Source of the DNA: Candidatus Villigracilis affinis
Lineage (GTDB): Bacteria; Chloroflexota; Anaerolineae; Anaerolineales; Villigracilaceae
Reading direction: 5' to 3'
NCBI GenBank assembly: GCA_016718275.1
Contig: JADKEA010000022.1
Location: 49,800-113,799 of the forward strand
DNA length: 64,000 bases
Position 1 is the first letter of the stretch. Each line of letters starts with the position of its first letter. The notes under the pieces were generated by a model, which saw only the letters and a list, made by a program, of their open reading frames with translations, was not told the origin of the DNA and searched no databases. This document shows, piece by piece, positions 1 through 9,546 of this stretch. The position numbers were made by a program, and so were the translations under genes.

Positions 1-2
1 AG

Positions 3-1541
3 GGTCTAAAACCAACGCTTAGCCCGCATCCCTTTTACATTCTTTCCACATCGATTCTCTTTTTTCTTTACGGCAGCGGGACGAATTTCCTCGCCCGTTT
101 TGCGCCAGCCTTAATTGGCAGTCTCCTCGTCCTTGTCCCGCTCCTCTTCACAGAACGGATCAAACCCCGCCCGGGCCTGATCCTCGCCCTCTTCATTGCC
201 TTTGACCCGGGCATGGTCGCCCTGTCACGTCAGGCGGCGAGTCCCATTTTTGCGATCACGTTCCTGCTCATTGCCCTGGGCTGCTTCGATAAAAATAAAT
301 TGAATCTCGCGGGCATCTTCACCGCCTTCGCTCTCCTGAGCGGACCTTCCGTATGGCTGGGGCTCATCGGCATTGCAATTGCATGGGCGATCTATCGGGG
401 AGTCCAATCTCATCGTCCCGCCGAACCTGCCACAGTTAATGTGAAAGAAGCGCTTGTTCCTTTCGTCGTCACTTTGTTTGTGGCTGGCACACTCTTCTTC
501 ATCGTCCCCAATGGACTCAGTGCAGCGTTTTCATCCATTCCCGAATTCTTCACACGCTGGACAATTGTCTCCGATTTTCCTGCGTCCCGTTTTCTGATCT
601 CGCTGATTGTTTATCAGCCGCTTGGCATTCTACTCGCCATCATGGCCCTCATTCGCGGGTGGCGGCACGGAAGCCGACGCATTATTTCGTTGAGTCTGTG
701 GTTCATCGTTGCATTGCTGCTTGCCATTTTCATTCCATCGCGCGAGATCAGCGACATTGCCTGGGCGCTCGTGCCTCTGTGGGCATTGGCCGCGTTGGAA
801 CTCACCCGCAACATTCACATTTTCGCTGAAGAACGTAACGAGATCATCGGCGTTGTTTTTCTAACCGCATTTATCTGGGCGTTTGCCTGGCTCGATTTCT
901 CCGGCATGATCTGGATCCCCAGCGGCACACGTGAGTACCTGATGCGCTTCTGGCTTTTGATAGGCGCCCTTCTTTTGATCGTCATCAGCCTTCTGTTGGT
1001 GGCGGCGGGTTGGTCGATCCGCACGGCTCGCATCGGCGGCGTGTGGGGATTGGCGCTCGTACTCGGCGCGCTCGGCCTGGGTGGAACTTTTGGCTCAGCC
1101 GGTCTGCGCGGATTGGATCACCCGGAGATCTGGTGGTCTTCTCCCATCCCGATACAGGCAGACCTACTCAAAGCCAGTGTAAGTGACCTCTCTGAATGGG
1201 GCATGGGCAATGACAATATGGCGCCCGTGGTCATCGCCGGGCTGGACTCTCCCGCACTCGAATGGGCCTTGCGCGAGCATCAGGTGCAAGTCGTTGAATC
1301 GCTGGATGTTTCCAGCGCGCCCTACCTTGTTGTGACCCCGCTTCAAAACGACCCCGCGCTTTCTTCCACTTATCGTGGACAGGACTTCACCTGGCGCAAA
1401 ACCTTTTTATGGAATGAAACCCTGCCGCAGGATTGGATCCGCTGGGTGACTCTGCGTGAAATACCGCAGACCGGTGAATCGATCATCCTTTGGGCGCGTG
1501 ACGATCTCTTTCTAAACTCCTCCAATCAGAACAGTCCGTAA
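3..1541 (+). CDS. Polytopic membrane protein, glycosyltransferase-39/Agl23-like (5' end outside window)
   Basis: The frame is open from base 3 without a start codon that fits, so the gene begins before the window; the first internal ATG is at 213. The visible 512 codons are mostly hydrophobic, with about ten membrane segments, followed by a soluble C-terminal part from roughly position 1130. The stretch near the start (GSGTNFLARFAPALIG) resembles the membrane core of PMT/ArnT-like or Agl23-like lipid-linked sugar transferases, where such a helix follows the catalytic loop. The catalytic acidic loop itself would lie upstream and cannot be checked. It ends 14 bases before cmk and may be cotranscribed with it. 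The family call is tentative; that it is an integral membrane protein is clear. Confidence 0.5.
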   Translation, partial: GLKPTLSPHPFYILSTSILFFLYGSGTNFLARFAPALIGSLLVLVPLLFTERIKPRPGLILALFIAFDPGMVALSRQAASPIFAITFLLIALGCFDKNKLNLAGIFTAFALLSGPSVWLGLIGIAIAWAIYRGVQSHRPAEPATVNVKEALVPFVVTLFVAGTLFFIVPNGLSAAFSSIPEFFTRWTIVSDFPASRFLISLIVYQPLGILLAIMALIRGWRHGSRRIISLSLWFIVALLLAIFIPSREISDIAWALVPLWALAALELTRNIHIFAEERNEIIGVVFLTAFIWAFAWLDFSGMIWIPSGTREYLMRFWLLIGALLLIVISLLLVAAGWSIRTARIGGVWGLALVLGALGLGGTFGSAGLRGLDHPEIWWSSPIPIQADLLKASVSDLSEWGMGNDNMAPVVIAGLDSPALEWALREHQVQVVESLDVSSAPYLVVTPLQNDPALSSTYRGQDFTWRKTFLWNETLPQDWIRWVTLREIPQTGESIILWARDDLFLNSSNQNSP

Positions 1542-1555
1542 ACAGCAGAAGGACA

Positions 1556-2239
1556 ATGACAAACAAACCCACCCCATCCATTATTGCTCTCGACGGCCCT
1601 GCTGCATCGGGCAAATCCACGCTTGGAAAAAAACTGGCCGACTCTCTCGGCTATCTTTTCTTCGATACCGGCGTCATGTACCGCGCCATCACCTGGATCG
1701 CGCTGCAACACGATATGAACCTGCGCGATGAGGCTGCGATCACACAGCTTGCACAAAACGCACAGATCGATATCCGCCCTCCATCAAAAGACGATGGACG
1801 TTCCTGCGATGTGATCATCGGCGAAAAGGACGTCACCTGGGATATGCGCGGCGAGGAAGTAGATGCAAATGTTTCCGTGGTTTCCGCCTATGCCAACGTA
1901 CGCAAGGCTCTATCTGAACAACAGCGCCGCATCGGCATGCGCGGAAAAGTCGTCATGGTCGGGCGGGATATCGGCACTGTTGTTTTACCGGATGCCGATC
2001 TCAAGATCTACCTCGATGCCAGCGCAGAGGAACGCGCCAAGCGCAGATACAATGAGATCATCGCGCGCGGCGAACCTGCCGACTACGATGAGATCCTCAG
2101 AAAAGTGATCGAACGCGACCGCATCGACTCGACCCGTGCCGTTGCCCCGCTGCGCCCCGCCGATGATGCGATCCTCATCGACTCGGATGAACTGGATGTA
2201 GAGCAGGTCTTTGCGCACGTTTTGAGTTTATGCAAATAA
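1556..2239 (+). CDS. cmk: Cytidylate kinase
   Basis: Cytoplasmic enzyme that phosphorylates CMP and dCMP with ATP. The 227-residue length is normal for the family. The Walker A motif GPAASGKST lies at residues 14-22, followed by FFDTGVMYRAIT, the acceptor-site signature of bacterial Cmk. The motif VGRDIGTVVLPDADLKIYLD and the later basic lid region are also typical. A purine-rich AAGGA stands only 3-4 bases before the ATG. The last 10 bases overlap the next gene in another frame, so cmk and the two acyltransferases are probably translated from one message. Confidence 0.95.
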   Translation: MTNKPTPSIIALDGPAASGKSTLGKKLADSLGYLFFDTGVMYRAITWIALQHDMNLRDEAAITQLAQNAQIDIRPPSKDDGRSCDVIIGEKDVTWDMRGEEVDANVSVVSAYANVRKALSEQQRRIGMRGKVVMVGRDIGTVVLPDADLKIYLDASAEERAKRRYNEIIARGEPADYDEILRKVIERDRIDSTRAVAPLRPADDAILIDSDELDVEQVFAHVLSLCK

Positions 2240-2934
2240 ACGAGTACCGCATCCCATTCCGTATTCAAGTCAACCGCCTTTGGCTGCGATTCGGCATTCG
2301 TACATTATTCAAGATATTGGGAAGTGTAAAAGTTACGGGGAAAGAGAATATCCCGCTTGGCACGCCGTATGTCATTGCGATGAATCATATTTCGATCTTC
2401 GACCCGCCGCTGGTGGTCTGCTTTTGGCCGGAACAACCCGAGGTGATTGGCGCAGCGGATGTCTTCGAGAAAAAGGGACAGGGAACCATCGTCTCCCTAT
2501 ATGGAGTCATCCCCGTTCATCGCGGGACCTATGACCGGACCCTGCTCGAAAAAATTCTCGTGATCCTGAAAACCGGCCGCCCGCTCGTGATCGCCCCCGA
2601 AGGCGGACGTTCGCACGAACCAGCCATGCGTCCTGCCATGCCCGGGGTGGGTTACATCATTGAGCATGCCGGGGTTCCCGTGATCCCCGTTGGGCTGGTG
2701 GGAACGACCGATGACTTCTGGCAGCGCTCAAAGCTATATTGGCGGGGACGCGGGGAAAAGCCGCAGCTTGAAATGCGCATCGGAAAACCGATCCACTTTC
2801 CTGCAATCAATGAAAAAGGCGCGGAACGCCGCGAGGCGAGGCAAAAAAACGCCGACCTGGTCATGCGTCACATCGCTGGGCTGCTGCCCCCGGAATATCA
2901 TGGAGCCTACACAGGGCAGGCCATTTCCACATAA
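2230..2934 (+). CDS. 1-acyl-sn-glycerol-3-phosphate acyltransferase-like (PlsC family), copy 1
   Basis: Predicted to transfer an acyl chain to a lysophospholipid-type acceptor at the membrane. The family HX4D catalytic motif is visible as NHISIFD (H53, D58), and the acceptor-binding block appears as APEGGRSHEP, followed by VPVIPVGLVG. At 234 residues it has PlsC size. The start overlaps the cmk stop by 10 bases and the stop is 3 bases before the second acyltransferase. The cmk-plsC order is common in bacteria. Which acyl donor or acceptor it uses cannot be read from sequence. Confidence 0.85.
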   Translation: MQINEYRIPFRIQVNRLWLRFGIRTLFKILGSVKVTGKENIPLGTPYVIAMNHISIFDPPLVVCFWPEQPEVIGAADVFEKKGQGTIVSLYGVIPVHRGTYDRTLLEKILVILKTGRPLVIAPEGGRSHEPAMRPAMPGVGYIIEHAGVPVIPVGLVGTTDDFWQRSKLYWRGRGEKPQLEMRIGKPIHFPAINEKGAERREARQKNADLVMRHIAGLLPPEYHGAYTGQAIST

Positions 2935-2937
2935 ACA

Positions 2938-3681
2938 ATGGAAAATCCGATCCCAAAACCAGTCAGCGAGATGTGGCGGCCCGAGTTGGTGCGCTTGCCG
3001 GAAATGACTCGTGCCCGCCGCGCCTTTCGCGTCTTTGGGCATGGGCTGACAAAATTGGTCGCAGCCATTTGCATGAACGTTTCCACCGAAGGCATGGAAA
3101 ATTTTCCGCGTAAGGCAGGGCCTGAGCCTTTGCTGGTGGTGATCAATCACCTTGGCGATTCAGACGTCCCGGCCTTGATCTCATCCCTGCCGTTTCCGCC
3201 GGATGCACTCGCAAAAATCGAACTGTATGACCTCCCTATCCTTGGAAAATTAATGGATTGGTACGGTGTGATTTGGCTGCATCGTGGCCGCCCCGATAAA
3301 CGCGCCCTGCGCGCCGCTCTGGATGGGCTTGCCGAAGGCCGGGTCATCGTCATTGCACCTGAGGGCAGGTACTCACTTACCGGGGCATTGGAGGAAGGCA
3401 GCAATGGTGCGGCATTCCTCGCATATAAATCCGGTGCGGCAATCCTGCCGATCGCCATCACTGGCACTGAAAACGAGAATGTGTACGGGAATATAAAGCG
3501 ATTCCGTCGTGCGCGGGTGCATATTCGGGTGGGGAAAATGTTCAAGTTGGCTGGGCAGGCCCAGAGCGGAGTCCGAGGCGGGGCCGGGGAGAGGCAGGAG
3601 GTCATCGCACAGGGAACACGTCAGATCATGGAGTCGCTGGCGGGTTTGCTTCCAGAAAAATATCGCGGGGCATATTCCTGA
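2938..3681 (+). CDS. PlsC-family acyltransferase, copy 2
   Basis: Second, divergent acyltransferase directly behind the first. The HX4D motif is NHLGDSD (H71, D76) and the EGR block is APEGRYSLTG. The 247-residue protein has a longer N-terminus than copy 1 and a charged Gly/Arg-rich insert near its end. Two adjacent but dissimilar PlsC-like enzymes suggest different acceptors or positions, for example lysophosphatidate versus another polar lipid; this is inference. It is the last gene of the cmk run: a new promoter follows before the sensor kinase. Confidence 0.82.
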   Translation: MENPIPKPVSEMWRPELVRLPEMTRARRAFRVFGHGLTKLVAAICMNVSTEGMENFPRKAGPEPLLVVINHLGDSDVPALISSLPFPPDALAKIELYDLPILGKLMDWYGVIWLHRGRPDKRALRAALDGLAEGRVIVIAPEGRYSLTGALEEGSNGAAFLAYKSGAAILPIAITGTENENVYGNIKRFRRARVHIRVGKMFKLAGQAQSGVRGGAGERQEVIAQGTRQIMESLAGLLPEKYRGAYS

Positions 3682-3720
3682 CTCTGGTGCTTTCGTATGA
3701 TGCACCCCACAATCTTGTAA

Positions 3721-3749
3721 TTACAATTGTATTTGTTTGGGGCTATAAT
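3721..3749 (+). promoter_or_regulatory. Sigma-70-type promoter for the sensor kinase, possibly leaderless
   Basis: TTACAA at 3721-3726 and TATAAT at 3744-3749 are separated by 17 bases. The ATG of the kinase is at 3758, only 8 bases after the -10 box, so transcription would start about at the start codon. No Shine-Dalgarno sequence fits between them. Either the mRNA is leaderless or the true start is further inside. Confidence 0.6.
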
Positions 3750-3757
3750 TCAATGAA

Positions 3758-6700
3758 ATGGGATCTCTTTCCACGCTGCCGGCAAGCATCGCATTCCCCG
3801 CCCCTCCCACTCTTGCAGGATGGGCCGTGTGGTTGTCATTGCTGGGAGTGCTGGCGTATGCGTTGTATTACTGGCGTGCCTACCAGCCCGCGTTGAAAAG
3901 AAATGATTGGGGACTTTTAATCGGACTTTTGCTCCTGACCGTAATTGCCAATATTTTTATTCTGAGGCCGTTCGCCTCCTCCGCCCGTCCTTTACCGAAC
4001 CTGCCTGTGCAAGCCCCGGGGTCGGCGCTGATCGTTTTCTCGGCCATCCCCTGGCTGTTGAGCGGCGGACTGCTCGGGCCGATGGGCGCGGCAGCAATCG
4101 GCGCCTTCGCTGGACTCCTGCGCGGCACACTGGATTCCTATTCGCTGTTCTCACTTTTGGAATTCGCATTGATGGGCGCATGGTTTTCTGAAAATATGCG
4201 CCAGCGTTATCGCACACCGATCTATGGCTTGCTGCGTCAGCCGATCGTGTGTGCGATTTTGTTAATTCCAATTCACACTTTTTTCTATATCGTTATCGCG
4301 TTGTTCACCCAATGGGGTGTGGATATTCCTGCAACCGCGCGGCTTGATTTTGCACTGAGCAACACCTGGATCGTCACAGCGACCTTCGGCATTGAGATGC
4401 TGGTGGGCGGCATTGTGGCGCAGATCATTTCCATGTCATTCCCCGCCGCATGGGGCGGAAAACAGCCTTTGCAGCCATCTCCCGGCGAAAAGAGTCTTGA
4501 GTCGCGCTTTTTATTCGCGGTGGGCACGTTCATCTCTCTTTTGCTGTTGACCCTGTTGATCGGTGATTGGGTCGTGGCCGGGCAGGCAGCGCGAGACATG
4601 CTGGAGGATCGCCTCACCAGTGCGGGCGAAGCGGCGGCGCAAAGCGTTCCGTTCTTCCTTGAGACCGGTCAAAACCTGGCGGTGCAGCTTGCCTCCGATC
4701 CGCGTTTGCTGGATGCCACCGGCGACGAACTGCATTCCATCATTGGTTCGCGCATTCAAGCTGTGCCATATTTCGACCAGTTCTTCGTTTTGGAAGCGAA
4801 TAGCGAAGCTTTGCTTGCGGGCTATCCAGACGATGCGAACGCCAATTTCAAATTGTATCCAGATGAAAGCATTGGGCTGGTCCTCGCGGCAAACGGGGTG
4901 CTCACGCAGATCTATTCCATTCCGCCGATCACGCCGGAAGAATCCGCGCGTGTTTCATTTTTAGTCGGCATCGTGGATAATAAACTCGGCTCGGTGCAGC
5001 GCGTATTGATCGGCCGTACCACACTGAAAACAAATCCGTTGACCCTGCCTTTGATCGAAGGCATCGACAACATGAAGAATCTCAACGGCACAGGCTTCCT
5101 GCTGGATGAGAATAACCGCATCATTTATCACTCAGACACTGTGGAAATGGCCGCGACCTATAACGGTCAACGCAGCGCCGAAGCAATCTTCTATGACGAC
5201 ACCGCATCAGACGGGACCCGGCAACTGGTCTATTATCAACCGGTGACAGGCCGCCCCTGGGCAGTAGTGCTGACCGTCCCTGCACAACAGGCACAGCAGC
5301 TTGCGTTGAATATCGCCATGCCGCTTTCGTTGATGATCGTGATCCTTGCGATCGTGGCGATGATCTCCCTGCGTGTGGGTCTGCGCGTTGTGACTGGTTC
5401 TCTGCAAGGTCTCGCAACAGAAGCGAATCGCATCGCGCAGGGCAACTTCGATCATCCGCTTCAAACCGAAGGCGTGGATGAAGTTGGACAATTACGCCGC
5501 GCCTTTGAAAAAATGCGTTCCAGTTTGCAGGCACGCTTGAATGAGATCAACAGTCTGTTGCGCGTGAGCCAGGGCGTGGCCTCCAGTTTGGAAATGCAGG
5601 ATGCGGTCAAGCCGGTGCTGGACGCGATCCTTTCCACGGGCGCGAATTCAGTGAGCGTAGTGCTCTCCCCAAGCATCCTCCCGGATACCTTCGTGGAGTT
5701 GCCATCACGTTTTGCGATGGGTACGGTCAAGGATATTTATGCCCATCTCGATGACCAGATCCTTGCGCTGGCGCAGAGTCAGGAAAAGGTAGTTTTGCCG
5801 AACCTTTCCCGTTCCCGCGAACTGGAACTGGACCCATCCCTGCCGCAACCTTTGGCGTTACTGGCGGTTGCTTTGCGCCATGAAAATCGTTACTACGGCG
5901 TGGTGTGGGCAGGTTTCGAACAGCCGCGCATGTTCTCTGATTCAGATATCCGTTTCATCACTACACTGGCTGGTCAGGCGGCGCTGGCTGTTGCAAATGC
6001 GCATCTCTTCCTGAACGTGGAAGCTTCGCGCCGCCAGTTGAAAGCCATTCTCAATTCCACACCAGACCCGGTGCTGGTGACCGATCACCGCAACCGTCTG
6101 CTGCTGACCAATCGCGCCGCTGCCATTGCGCTGGGACAATCTGAAGATACGACCAGCGATATCGGCCGAAAGACCGAGCAGGTCGTTAAGATCAGACCGC
6201 TGCTCGCCTTGTTGGAAAGCGCGACCACTGAAAATCAATCCACCGAGATCACACTGGCAGATAAACGCACCTATCTTGCGACAGCATCCGCGGTGATGGT
6301 GGAAGGCAAACAGATCGGGCGTGTGTGCATCATGCGCGATGTGACCCACTTCAAGGAATTGGATATGATGAAGTCGGAATTCGTCGCCACAGTGAGTCAT
6401 GACCTGCGCTCTCCGCTGACGCTCATGCGCGGTTATGCCACCATGCTTGAAATGGTCGGCGAGTTGAATGAGCAGCAGCAGGGCTATGTCAAGAAGATCA
6501 TCTCGGGCGTGGAGAATATGTCGCGCCTCGTCAACAACCTGCTCGACCTCGGGCGCATTGACCTCGGTGTCGGCCTGCAGGTGGAAAATGTCAGCGTGCT
6601 GGATATCATCGAGCGTGTGACCGGCGCCCTGCAATTGCAAGCCAGCCAGAAGAACATCGCCTTGAACGTGGAACTCTCCAAAGACATGCCGCATGCCATT

Positions 6701-7072
6701 GAAGCGGATCAGGCGCTTCTACATCAGGCTGTGTATAACCTGGTGGAAAACGCCATCAAGTACACGCCAGAAAAAGAACGCGTCACCATCCGCACAGAAA
6801 CGCAGCCAGGCAGCCTGACCTTCATTGTGGAAGATTCGGGTATCGGCATCGCCGCAGATGACCTGCCGCGCCTGTTCGAAAAATTCTATCGCGGCAAACA
6901 ACGCGAAGCACGTGCCCAGCACGGCTCCGGCCTCGGGCTGGCCATTGTCCATTCCATTGCCACCAACCACGGCGGACGTGTCTGGGTGGATAGCGAAGTG
7001 GGCAAGGGCAGCACGTTCTATTTACAAATCCCCCTTGCACAACCCAAAGAAAACAAACGCATTGGTTCGTAG
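3758..7072 (+). CDS. Membrane hybrid-input sensor histidine kinase (multi-TM, extracellular sensor, HAMP, GAF, PAS, HisKA, HATPase)
   Basis: A 1104-residue sensor kinase. The first 230 or so residues contain about six membrane helices, then a helix near residue 250 leads into a roughly 250-residue extracellular domain of Cache-like character, closed by a helix near 525-548. HAMP follows (about 550-605), then GAF (about 610-750), PAS (about 755-865), HisKA with SHDLRSP and phosphoacceptor H881, and an HATPase with N box NLVENAIKYT, DSGIGI and GSGLGLAIV. All catalytic motifs are present, so it should autophosphorylate. No response regulator lies next to it, so the partner is elsewhere. The stimulus is unknown; the extra N-terminal membrane block may be a second sensor input. 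Confidence 0.88.
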   Translation: MGSLSTLPASIAFPAPPTLAGWAVWLSLLGVLAYALYYWRAYQPALKRNDWGLLIGLLLLTVIANIFILRPFASSARPLPNLPVQAPGSALIVFSAIPWLLSGGLLGPMGAAAIGAFAGLLRGTLDSYSLFSLLEFALMGAWFSENMRQRYRTPIYGLLRQPIVCAILLIPIHTFFYIVIALFTQWGVDIPATARLDFALSNTWIVTATFGIEMLVGGIVAQIISMSFPAAWGGKQPLQPSPGEKSLESRFLFAVGTFISLLLLTLLIGDWVVAGQAARDMLEDRLTSAGEAAAQSVPFFLETGQNLAVQLASDPRLLDATGDELHSIIGSRIQAVPYFDQFFVLEANSEALLAGYPDDANANFKLYPDESIGLVLAANGVLTQIYSIPPITPEESARVSFLVGIVDNKLGSVQRVLIGRTTLKTNPLTLPLIEGIDNMKNLNGTGFLLDENNRIIYHSDTVEMAATYNGQRSAEAIFYDDTASDGTRQLVYYQPVTGRPWAVVLTVPAQQAQQLALNIAMPLSLMIVILAIVAMISLRVGLRVVTGSLQGLATEANRIAQGNFDHPLQTEGVDEVGQLRRAFEKMRSSLQARLNEINSLLRVSQGVASSLEMQDAVKPVLDAILSTGANSVSVVLSPSILPDTFVELPSRFAMGTVKDIYAHLDDQILALAQSQEKVVLPNLSRSRELELDPSLPQPLALLAVALRHENRYYGVVWAGFEQPRMFSDSDIRFITTLAGQAALAVANAHLFLNVEASRRQLKAILNSTPDPVLVTDHRNRLLLTNRAAAIALGQSEDTTSDIGRKTEQVVKIRPLLALLESATTENQSTEITLADKRTYLATASAVMVEGKQIGRVCIMRDVTHFKELDMMKSEFVATVSHDLRSPLTLMRGYATMLEMVGELNEQQQGYVKKIISGVENMSRLVNNLLDLGRIDLGVGLQVENVSVLDIIERVTGALQLQASQKNIALNVELSKDMPHAIEADQALLHQAVYNLVENAIKYTPEKERVTIRTETQPGSLTFIVEDSGIGIAADDLPRLFEKFYRGKQREARAQHGSGLGLAIVHSIATNHGGRVWVDSEVGKGSTFYLQIPLAQPKENKRIGS

Positions 7073-7093
7073 AACTTGAAACAAACAGAATGC

Positions 7094-7127
7094 GAAGGGC
7101 GCAAAGAAAGTTTTCTTTGCGCCCTTC
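7094..7127 (+). terminator. Hairpin after sensor kinase
   Basis: A perfect 13-bp stem (7094-7106 with 7115-7127) closes an 8-base loop. There is no clear T-run behind it, so termination strength is uncertain. Confidence 0.5.
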
Positions 7128-7201
7128 ATTGCTTAACCGTGATTCACGACGCCCTTTCCCCACATATTCCTTTATAATGAACATGGAAAGTGAATGTAAA
7201 A

Positions 7202-8512
7202 ATGAAACTTACTCGTGTCCTTCTTTTCACCCTCATGCTTGCGCTGTCGGCATTTCAGTTCGCACATGCGCAAAGTAATGAGCCGCTTGCCGTTGTGATG
7301 ACCGCCGAAGGCGCGATCATGCCGCCAATGCTGGAATATTTCAGGCGCGGCATCGAGACCGCCGAAGGTCTCAATGCGGAAGTGCTTGTCATTCAACTGA
7401 ACACACCCGGCGGAAGCGTCGACACCATGCTGGATATGATCCAGGCGATGCGTGCCAGCAAAGTGCCGATCGTGGTGTACGTCTCGCCGAACGATGCGAT
7501 CGCAGGGAGTGCAGGGGCTTTAATCACCATGGCAGGCCATGCCTCAGCCATGGCGCCCAAAACTGCCATTGGCGCAGCCAGCCCGATCGATAGTTCCGGT
7601 ACTGATATCGAATCCACACTGGAAACAAAGATCAAGGAAATCTTGAAGGCGCGTGTGCGCACATTGGTAGAGGGGCGCGGCGCGGAGGCAACTCAGCTTG
7701 CCGAGGCCATGATCGATGAAGCCAAGGCTGTCACCGCTGATGAAGCGCTTGAAGCAAACCTGATCGATTTCGTTTCCGATGACACAGAAGACCTGCTCCA
7801 ATCCCTGAATGGTTTCACCGTTCAAATGGATGATGGCAGCAAGATCAAACTCAATACTGAAAACATCCGCACAGAAGATCTGAATATCAGTTTCATCGAA
7901 CAGCTATTGCTGATGCTGACCGACCCGAACATCGCCTTTCTGCTGCTCGCCATTGGTGTGCAGGGAATCTTGATCGAAATTTCCAGCCCCGGCGGCTGGT
8001 TCGCGGGCTTCCTCGGCGCGGTTTGTCTTACGCTGGCTGTATACGGCATGGGCGTGCTCACCGTCAACTGGTTCGGTTTTATCTTTCTGGTCATCGCCTT
8101 CGTGTTGTTCATCCTCGATATCAAGGCGGCCACACATGGCGCATTGACCACGGCAGGCGTGGCATCGTTCATTGTCGGCGCGCTGGTGTTGTTCAATTCA
8201 CCGGGCACGCCGCAATTCCAACGTGTGTCTGTTCCGCTCGTGGTGGGCGTGGGACTTTTCATCGGCGCATTGTTCTTTGCAATTGTGCTGGTTGCCTTGC
8301 GCGCACGGCGTAATCCGATCCAGACCGGGGTTGAGTCGCTGCTTGGAAAAACAGGAACAGCTAAAACGTTCGAAGAAGAAACGGGACAAGTTCAATTGGG
8401 AAGCGAATTATGGAGCGCGGAAAAAGCCGCTGGGTCAGAATCCATTCGTAAGGGCGACCCTGTCGAAGTTGTCGAAATACGCGGATTGAGATTAATCGTT
8501 AAAAAGAAGTAG
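7202..8512 (+). CDS. nfeD: NfeD-family membrane protease (long form, ClpP-class)
   Basis: Long NfeD protein: an extracytoplasmic ClpP-like serine protease domain, then membrane helices and a C-terminal OB-fold NfeD domain. I start it at ATG 7202, because GGAAAG precedes it and the protein then begins with a clean signal peptide ending at AHA-Q; a GTG at 7190 is the alternative. Residues NTPGGSVD and AGSAGALI (nucleophile Ser about residue 103) and the later KAVTADEAL region fit the family. About four membrane helices cover residues 230-370. Known relatives cleave stomatin-like proteins; the SPFH protein of this window lies 23 kb away, so a link is speculative. A TATAAT at 7173-7178 is the likely -10 box. 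Confidence 0.9.
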   Translation: MKLTRVLLFTLMLALSAFQFAHAQSNEPLAVVMTAEGAIMPPMLEYFRRGIETAEGLNAEVLVIQLNTPGGSVDTMLDMIQAMRASKVPIVVYVSPNDAIAGSAGALITMAGHASAMAPKTAIGAASPIDSSGTDIESTLETKIKEILKARVRTLVEGRGAEATQLAEAMIDEAKAVTADEALEANLIDFVSDDTEDLLQSLNGFTVQMDDGSKIKLNTENIRTEDLNISFIEQLLLMLTDPNIAFLLLAIGVQGILIEISSPGGWFAGFLGAVCLTLAVYGMGVLTVNWFGFIFLVIAFVLFILDIKAATHGALTTAGVASFIVGALVLFNSPGTPQFQRVSVPLVVGVGLFIGALFFAIVLVALRARRNPIQTGVESLLGKTGTAKTFEEETGQVQLGSELWSAEKAAGSESIRKGDPVEVVEIRGLRLIVKKK

Positions 8513-8513
8513 A

Positions 8514-8532
8514 GACACGGCGCTGCCGTGTC
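8514..8532. repeat. Short palindrome (ACACGGC/GCCGTGT family)
   Basis: GACACGGC-GCT-GCCGTGTC lies between nfeD and lipA. The same core forms the larger hairpin at 27731-27759, so this looks like a dispersed REP-like element. Confidence 0.5.
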
Positions 8533-8549
8533 CGTATCAAGAGGACCTT

Positions 8550-9491
8550 ATGCCTGCTACACCTACGAGAGACAGAGTCAAACCCGAAATAGAATCGCGC
8601 CCGCTGCGCCGCCCGGAATGGATCAAGGTGCGCGCGCCCTCGGGCGAAACCTTCGAACGCCTGCAAGTGCTGATGCGTTCAAAAGAACTGCATACCGTTT
8701 GTGAAGAAGCGATGTGCCCAAACCTCGGCGAATGCTGGGGCAGCGGCACCGCTACATTTTTGATGCTCGGTGACGTATGCACGCGCACCTGCGCCTTTTG
8801 CGATATCAAACACGGCAAACCCGCATTGATGGATTGGGGCGAAGCCGAACGCGTGGCGCAGGCTGTGAAATCGATGAACTTGAAACACGCGGTCATCACA
8901 TCGGTGAACCGCGATGAACGCCGCGATGGCGGCGCGCCGATCTTTGCGATGGTCATCCGACGCATCCGCGAAGTGCTGCCCGGTTGTTCCATCGAAGTAT
9001 TGATCCCCGATTTCAAAGGATCGATTGAAGCCTTGAAGATCGTGATGGATGCGCGCCCTGAAATTTTGAATCATAATGTGGAAACCGTTCCGCGTTTGTT
9101 CAAGACCGTGCAGCCGCAGGACAATTACGAATGGGCCGCTGCGACACTCTCCAACGCCAAGAAACTCGACCCCGATGTGTTGACCAAATCGGGCATCATG
9201 CTCGGCCTCGGCGAAACCATGGACGAAGTGAAACAAGTGATGCGCGACCAACGCTCTTGGGGCGTGGACATCCTGACCATCGGTCAATATCTGCAGCCAA
9301 GCAAGAAACATCTTGCGATGGAACGCTATTACACAATGGAAGAATTCGCCGAACTCAAAGCCTTCGGCATGGAGATCGGTTTCAAGTGGGTCGAGTCGAA
9401 TCCGCTGGTGAGGTCTTCGTATCACGCCGCAGAGCAGGTCCGCGCGTTGAGCGTGGTGCATCGGAAGTTGTATGGAACTGTAAGTGAATAG
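8550..9491 (+). CDS. lipA: Lipoyl synthase
   Basis: Radical-SAM enzyme that inserts two sulfurs into protein-bound octanoate. Both iron-sulfur cluster motifs are intact: the LipA-specific CX4CX5C (C51, C56, C62) and the radical-SAM CX3CX2C (C77, C81, C84). The C-terminal RSSYHA motif, whose serine ligates the auxiliary cluster, is present. The 313 residues are normal length. No lipB is adjacent. The last roughly 90 bases plus the terminator and promoter behind the gene are repeated downstream (see the repeat entries), which marks the gene end as a site of repeated insertion or duplication. Confidence 0.96.
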   Translation: MPATPTRDRVKPEIESRPLRRPEWIKVRAPSGETFERLQVLMRSKELHTVCEEAMCPNLGECWGSGTATFLMLGDVCTRTCAFCDIKHGKPALMDWGEAERVAQAVKSMNLKHAVITSVNRDERRDGGAPIFAMVIRRIREVLPGCSIEVLIPDFKGSIEALKIVMDARPEILNHNVETVPRLFKTVQPQDNYEWAAATLSNAKKLDPDVLTKSGIMLGLGETMDEVKQVMRDQRSWGVDILTIGQYLQPSKKHLAMERYYTMEEFAELKAFGMEIGFKWVESNPLVRSSYHAAEQVRALSVVHRKLYGTVSE

Positions 9492-9510
9492 TGAGTAGTG
9501 AAGTAATCAG

Positions 9511-9546
9511 TAAGCCCTTTCGCCAGTTGGCGGGGGGTTTTTGTTA
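9511..9546 (+). terminator. Terminator of lipA
   Basis: CCCTTTCGCC pairs, with some G-T pairs, with GGCGGGGGG and is followed by TTTTTG. Confidence 0.6.
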
